NCBI GenBank assembly: GCA_964463325.1
Contig: CAYXBY010000073.1
Span: 1-7,388, forward strand
Origin: UMGS1002 sp964463325
GTDB lineage: Bacteria > Bacillota > Clostridia > Oscillospirales > CAG-272
Length of the DNA stretch: 7,388 nt
Direction of reading: 5' to 3'
Positions 4,977-7,388 of this stretch are shown piece by piece. The first letter of the stretch is position 1. The number at the start of each line of letters is the position of its first letter. The notes beneath the pieces are model-generated. The model was given only the letters and a program-made list of their open reading frames with translations. It made no database searches and was not told the origin of the DNA. A program made the position numbers and the translations under genes.

Positions 4977-6341
4977 ATGAAAAATCTCATCCGTATTCTT
5001 TGCGCGATGTTCATCATCGCTATGCTTACCATGTGCCTGTATGTCCCCGCATCTGCGGCCACTGTGGATTGGACTCAGGTAAAGCTTGAGCCGCTGGTTG
5101 AAATAATCAACGGCTACATCGAGACCTCCGATGAGCTGCTTGTCGCCGGTCAGTACTCCATGCGTGGCTTCGCCGTCTCGCCTGACGGTCGCTTCGCCTT
5201 CGGCGGCTTCCTTAACCCCAACTCGTTTGCCGCTATGAATATTTTTGATCTTGAAAGTGCGCTGGCCGTCGACGCATGGCAGCACATGCAGGACGCCAAC
5301 GGCGGCTACAGCTATCCCAAGGGTCTGGCTGTTGATGACCGCAACAATGTTTACATTGGCGCCGCATACTACCCCAACTACGGCACCGCTGACTTTGCTA
5401 TCGCTTCCTACGACAGCAATGGCGCTCTGACTGAGCAGGGTATGTGGAACATAGTCACCGAGGGCACCATCGGCGACAAGGACAACGCTCCCAAAATGGG
5501 CGTCAACGGCGTTGACGTTGCCAAGATCGGCGATAAGTACTATATGTACGCTGTTATCAACTATGATATGGATCGCCTCTATCGCTTTGACGTTACCGAC
5601 GTTAAGAACCCCAAGCTGGACACCGCCTTCGGCACCGACGGTTATGTTGATCTGGCTACGGTTTATGGTATGAAGGACGCTAACTATCTGGATGTCGAGT
5701 CTGACGGTACCATTTACCTCTGCGGCTCCTCCTCCGGTGAGGGCGATGGCATGTTTATTCTGTCTGCTGACGGCAAGACGCTGCTTAACTTCGCAGCCTG
5801 CAGAAAGGCTTACTCTGTTGCAGTATGGGAGGACTACATTCTGATCACCTCGCAGTCCGGCCCCACCTGCATCACAGTGCTTGACAAGATCACGCTGGCT
5901 CCCGTCGCCACCATTGCTGCTCACGATGGCGCAAACTCCTATGTTTACGTAACTGTTGTCAACGATGTGATGTATGTTGCCGACCAGGGCAGCAACACTG
6001 GTTCATATGAACGCATCGTGGTTGCTCCTCTGAGCGACGCCGGCAAGGCTGTGATCGACGCTCGCAAGGCTGCTTACGCCGCTGCGCTCGAGTCCACCAC
6101 TGTCGAGGACACCACTCCGGCTCCTATTGAGACCACTCCGGCTCCCGTTGATACCACGACCGCCGAGCCTCAGGACACCACCACCACTCCGGCTGACACT
6201 ACCACTCCTGCTCCCTCCACTCCCGACACCACCACTGCTGCTTCCAATGAAAAGAGCGGCTGCGGATCTGTTGTCGCGCTGGGTCTTGTGGCCTGCATCA
6301 TGCCCGTGGCTGTGATCATCGCCAAGAAAAAGAGAGACTGA
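4977..6341 (+). CDS. Secreted, membrane-anchored beta-propeller-like surface protein with Thr/Pro stalk
   Basis: I do not recognise a named family for this 454-residue protein. It opens with a signal peptide (Lys-Asn-Leu-Ile-Arg, a hydrophobic stretch, then PASA near 25-28). The body (about 40-370) holds spaced repeats such as FAVSPDGRFAFGG, GLAVDDRNNVYIGAA, YLDVESDGTIYLCGS and VTVVNDVMYVADQG, the pattern of NHL/YncE-type beta-propeller blades. A Thr/Pro/Asp-rich stalk (about 380-425) follows. The tail is SGCGS at 427-431, a hydrophobic helix, then KKKRD. This resembles C-terminal anchors of surface proteins in gut Clostridia. ATG 4977 is preceded by AGAGAGGA at 4962-4969; starting at 4914 would add a charged segment before the signal peptide. 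It is monocistronic. Codons favour C/T-ending forms and avoid CGG, unlike its neighbours, suggesting high expression. Ligand and function are unknown. Confidence 0.9.
   Translation: MKNLIRILCAMFIIAMLTMCLYVPASAATVDWTQVKLEPLVEIINGYIETSDELLVAGQYSMRGFAVSPDGRFAFGGFLNPNSFAAMNIFDLESALAVDAWQHMQDANGGYSYPKGLAVDDRNNVYIGAAYYPNYGTADFAIASYDSNGALTEQGMWNIVTEGTIGDKDNAPKMGVNGVDVAKIGDKYYMYAVINYDMDRLYRFDVTDVKNPKLDTAFGTDGYVDLATVYGMKDANYLDVESDGTIYLCGSSSGEGDGMFILSADGKTLLNFAACRKAYSVAVWEDYILITSQSGPTCITVLDKITLAPVATIAAHDGANSYVYVTVVNDVMYVADQGSNTGSYERIVVAPLSDAGKAVIDARKAAYAAALESTTVEDTTPAPIETTPAPVDTTTAEPQDTTTTPADTTTPAPSTPDTTTAASNEKSGCGSVVALGLVACIMPVAVIIAKKKRD
6100..6240 (+). repeat. Degenerate tandem repeat encoding the Thr/Pro stalk
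   Basis: ACCACTCCGGCTCC occurs at 6111-6124 and again at 6132-6145, a 21-bp (7-codon) period. A shorter copy (ACCACTCCGGCT) begins at 6183, and further ACCACT-type units follow. The encoded unit is roughly D/E-T-T-P-A-P. Such stretches vary in length between strains and hold the globular domain away from the membrane. Confidence 0.75.
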
Positions 6342-6354
6342 GCTCTGACTAAAT

Positions 6355-6402
6355 AAAAACCGGGCTGTCCGGGTGCGTTTAGCGCCCGAGGCAGCCCTTT
6401 TT
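6355..6402. terminator. Bidirectional rho-independent terminator between convergent genes
   Basis: The stem pairs 6362-6376 with 6382-6397, has one bulge and G-U pairs, and is followed on the + strand by TTTTT at 6398-6402. An A-run before the stem (6355-6360) gives a T-run on the other strand. It can therefore end both the surface-protein gene and the M23 gene, whose stop codons are at 6339-6341 and 6408-6406. Confidence 0.88.
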
Positions 6403-6405
6403 GGT

Positions 6406-7140
6406 TTAACTTTCGTATTTTTCGTCGATATTGAGCGAGGCTATGGTCGCTTCGTCGAAATATTCGAGCGGGTCGACGTAGGCGCCGGCAACCGTCATCT
6501 CGAGGTGCAGGTGGGGATCCTCGCCTATCTCGACCATGGCGCTGTTGCCCACGCTGCCGATCAGCTGTCCGGCCTTGACGGCGGCGCCGGCGACGATGCC
6601 CTGCGCGGGCGTCTCGCTGAGGTTGCGGTAGATGGTGTAGGTGTCGTCGCCGTGCTTGAGCGAGATGCAATAGCCCATTTTGACGTCCTCAAACACCTGC
6701 GCTACGACGCCGTCTGCCGCAGCGTGGACAGGTGCACCGGCCTCGGTTGCGATGTCGACGCCGAGATGCACGCGGTAGTCGCGCATGGTGTCCGACCAGA
6801 CCAGCTCGCTTTCGCTATGCTGTGCGCTGAGCGCACCGCTGACAGGCAGCGCCAGCACAAGTGGCGTGTCGACTGAGGCGGGCTTTTCGGTGGAGGTGCT
6901 GCTGTCGGAGACGGGGGGCTTGTCAAGCTTGGGGCGGGTGGTAGTAGTGTCGGCGGTGCTTGGCGTGGAGATCGGCGGGCGAGGTGTTGTGGTGGTGTCG
7001 TCAACATGCGGGCGCTTTGAGCGGTTGGCGGCTACGGTGATGGCGATTATGACCGCCAGCGAGACCAGCAATGTCAGCGCGGTGATGTAAACGGCGCGGT
7101 TGGGCTTGAGTTTTCGGAAGAAATTTTTGAGTTTTTCCAT
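6406..7140 (-). CDS. Membrane-anchored LytM/M23 metallopeptidase-like protein, SpoIIQ-like
   Basis: This 244-residue protein has a short basic cytoplasmic tail, one membrane helix (16-38), a Thr/Pro-rich linker (about 45-92) and a LytM/M23 domain (about 95-230). Zinc ligands are intact: His125 and Asp129 in HLGVD, and His212 in HLH, with His210 as the usual catalytic His. The normal YxHL motif reads YRNL (171-174), replacing another active-site His with Asn, as the YxSL-type motif in B. subtilis SpoIIQ also departs from consensus. Topology, length and this feature resemble clostridial SpoIIQ, which forms a channel with SpoIIIAH between forespore and mother cell and is made under sigma F. AGGAG lies seven bases before ATG 7140. 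Nearness to the spoIIA operon supports the idea. A general cell-wall endopeptidase activator or hydrolase remains possible. Confidence 0.88.
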   Translation of the reverse strand: MEKLKNFFRKLKPNRAVYITALTLLVSLAVIIAITVAANRSKRPHVDDTTTTPRPPISTPSTADTTTTRPKLDKPPVSDSSTSTEKPASVDTPLVLALPVSGALSAQHSESELVWSDTMRDYRVHLGVDIATEAGAPVHAAADGVVAQVFEDVKMGYCISLKHGDDTYTIYRNLSETPAQGIVAGAAVKAGQLIGSVGNSAMVEIGEDPHLHLEMTVAGAYVDPLEYFDEATIASLNIDEKYES

Positions 7141-7182
7141 GTGTTTGCTCCTTTTTGTGCTTTACTAAAGTAGTGCTGATCT

Positions 7183-7211
7183 TATTTTTGCCATGTGGAG
7201 CAGATTTATTC
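7183..7211 (-). promoter_or_regulatory. Possible sigma-F-type promoter of the M23/SpoIIQ-like gene
   Basis: On the - strand GGCAAAAATA (7192-7183) fits the sigma-F -10 pattern GGnRAnAnTW at every fixed position. GAATA (7211-7207) matches four of five bases of the GYWTA -35. The 14-base gap is shorter than the roughly 15-16 bases I recall for B. subtilis. The leader would be about 35 bases. No convincing sigma-A pair is seen in the same place. Confidence 0.42.
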
Positions 7212-7218
7212 ATGTGGA

Positions 7219-7238
7219 GGGGAAGTATTGCATACTTC
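7219..7238. repeat. GGGGAAG-N6-ATACTTC motif, copy 2
   Basis: GGGGAAG (7219-7225) and ATACTTC (7232-7238) are six bases apart, as at 1488-1507. In this copy GAAGTAT (7222-7228) and ATACTTC (7232-7238) form a perfect 7-bp inverted repeat. It begins the structured intergenic stretch that runs to the right edge. Confidence 0.5.
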
Positions 7239-7388
7239 GGCGCTTATGAGGTGACCGCACCTCACCGCTGACCTCGCTTTCGCGGCGAAGCCGGGTGAAG
7301 GTTTCGCCTGCCTTTTCAAAGGCGGCATGGGGGTGAGGCTTGCAGCCTCGGGGCTGACTCGAGCGATTGTCAGCCGTGATCCAATTCT
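7239..7388. other. Gene-free stretch made of successive small hairpins
   Basis: No supported gene lies in these 150 bases. After the inverted repeat at 7222-7238 come TGAGGTG/CACCTCA (7247-7253 with 7258-7264), a bulged CTTTCG/CGAAG stem near 7277-7290, CCTGCCTTT/AAAGGCGG (7308-7315 with 7318-7325, one wobble pair), GAGGCT/AGCCTC (7335-7340 with 7344-7349) and GGCTGAC/GTCAGCC (7352-7358 with 7369-7375). This could be a structured RNA, a leader of a gene beyond the edge, or an intergenic repeat element. It matches no riboswitch class I can recognise by eye. Confidence 0.5.

Noticed and set aside
4911..5924. Long open frame of 337 codons on the - strand, antisense to the surface-protein gene
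   Set aside because: It lies inside a gene with a signal peptide, ribosome binding site and coherent domains. Its composition is the reverse shadow of that gene's codon pattern, and it shows no family motif.
7206..7328. 40-codon open frame on the - strand in the right-hand intergenic stretch
   Set aside because: No ribosome binding site before its ATG, and it consists of several hairpins. It looks like a by-product of the structured DNA.
7326..7388. Open frame from ATG 7327 running off the right edge on the + strand
   Set aside because: Too short to judge, overlaps two hairpins, and has only a weak purine stretch before it.
1..7388. CRISPR array, transposon, prophage or tRNA/rRNA genes
   Set aside because: No regularly spaced repeats, no transposase or integrase frames, no terminal inverted repeats with target duplications, and no tRNA-like or rRNA-like sequence were seen on either strand.

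Overview
The window comes from a spore-forming, moderately high-GC Firmicute, most likely a Clostridia-class gut-type organism of the Oscillospiraceae/Ruminococcaceae kind. That placement is an inference from the complete spoIIA sporulation operon, strong AGGAGG-type ribosome binding sites, GC-rich codon use, and a surface protein ending in a Gly-Cys-Gly-Ser plus membrane-anchor tail. No 16S or other firm taxonomic marker is present.

Layout. (1) 1-1488, + strand: the downstream part of a polar amino-acid ABC importer operon. Two abutting perfect hairpins precede the permease gene, which is followed 10 bp later by its ATPase gene. A substrate-binding protein gene probably lies just outside the left edge. 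(2) 1519-2921, - strand: a CNNM/CBS/CorC-type membrane protein with its own extended -10 promoter, a TTG start and a strong terminator. (3) 3080-4727, - strand: spoIIAA-spoIIAB-sigF, the anti-anti-sigma factor, the anti-sigma kinase and the forespore sigma factor. (4) 4728-4976: a divergent AT-rich control region with palindromes. (5) 4977-6341, + strand: a secreted, membrane-anchored beta-propeller-like protein with a Thr/Pro-rich stalk and smoother codon use than its neighbours. (6) 6362-6397: a bidirectional terminator shared with the convergent gene. (7) 6406-7140, - strand: a membrane-anchored LytM/M23 protein resembling SpoIIQ. (8) 7141-7388: its upstream region, with a possible sigma-F promoter and then a chain of small hairpins with no gene.

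How the genes fit together. In known endospore formers SpoIIAB holds sigma F inactive or phosphorylates SpoIIAA; dephosphorylated SpoIIAA releases sigma F in the forespore; and spoIIQ is a sigma-F target whose product crosses the intermembrane space during engulfment. A SpoIIQ-like gene one gene away from the sigF operon, with a sigma-F-like -10 element upstream, therefore suggests a small sporulation cluster. The surface protein between them has no known role and may or may not belong to it. The importer and the CNNM protein look like housekeeping neighbours. I found no clearly new defence, mobile or CRISPR-like system. The points most worth following up are the SpoIIQ-like gene and its promoter, the GCGS-tailed surface protein, the RNA structure over the sigF ribosome binding site, and a GGGGAAG-N6-ATACTTC motif present at two distant intergenic sites.
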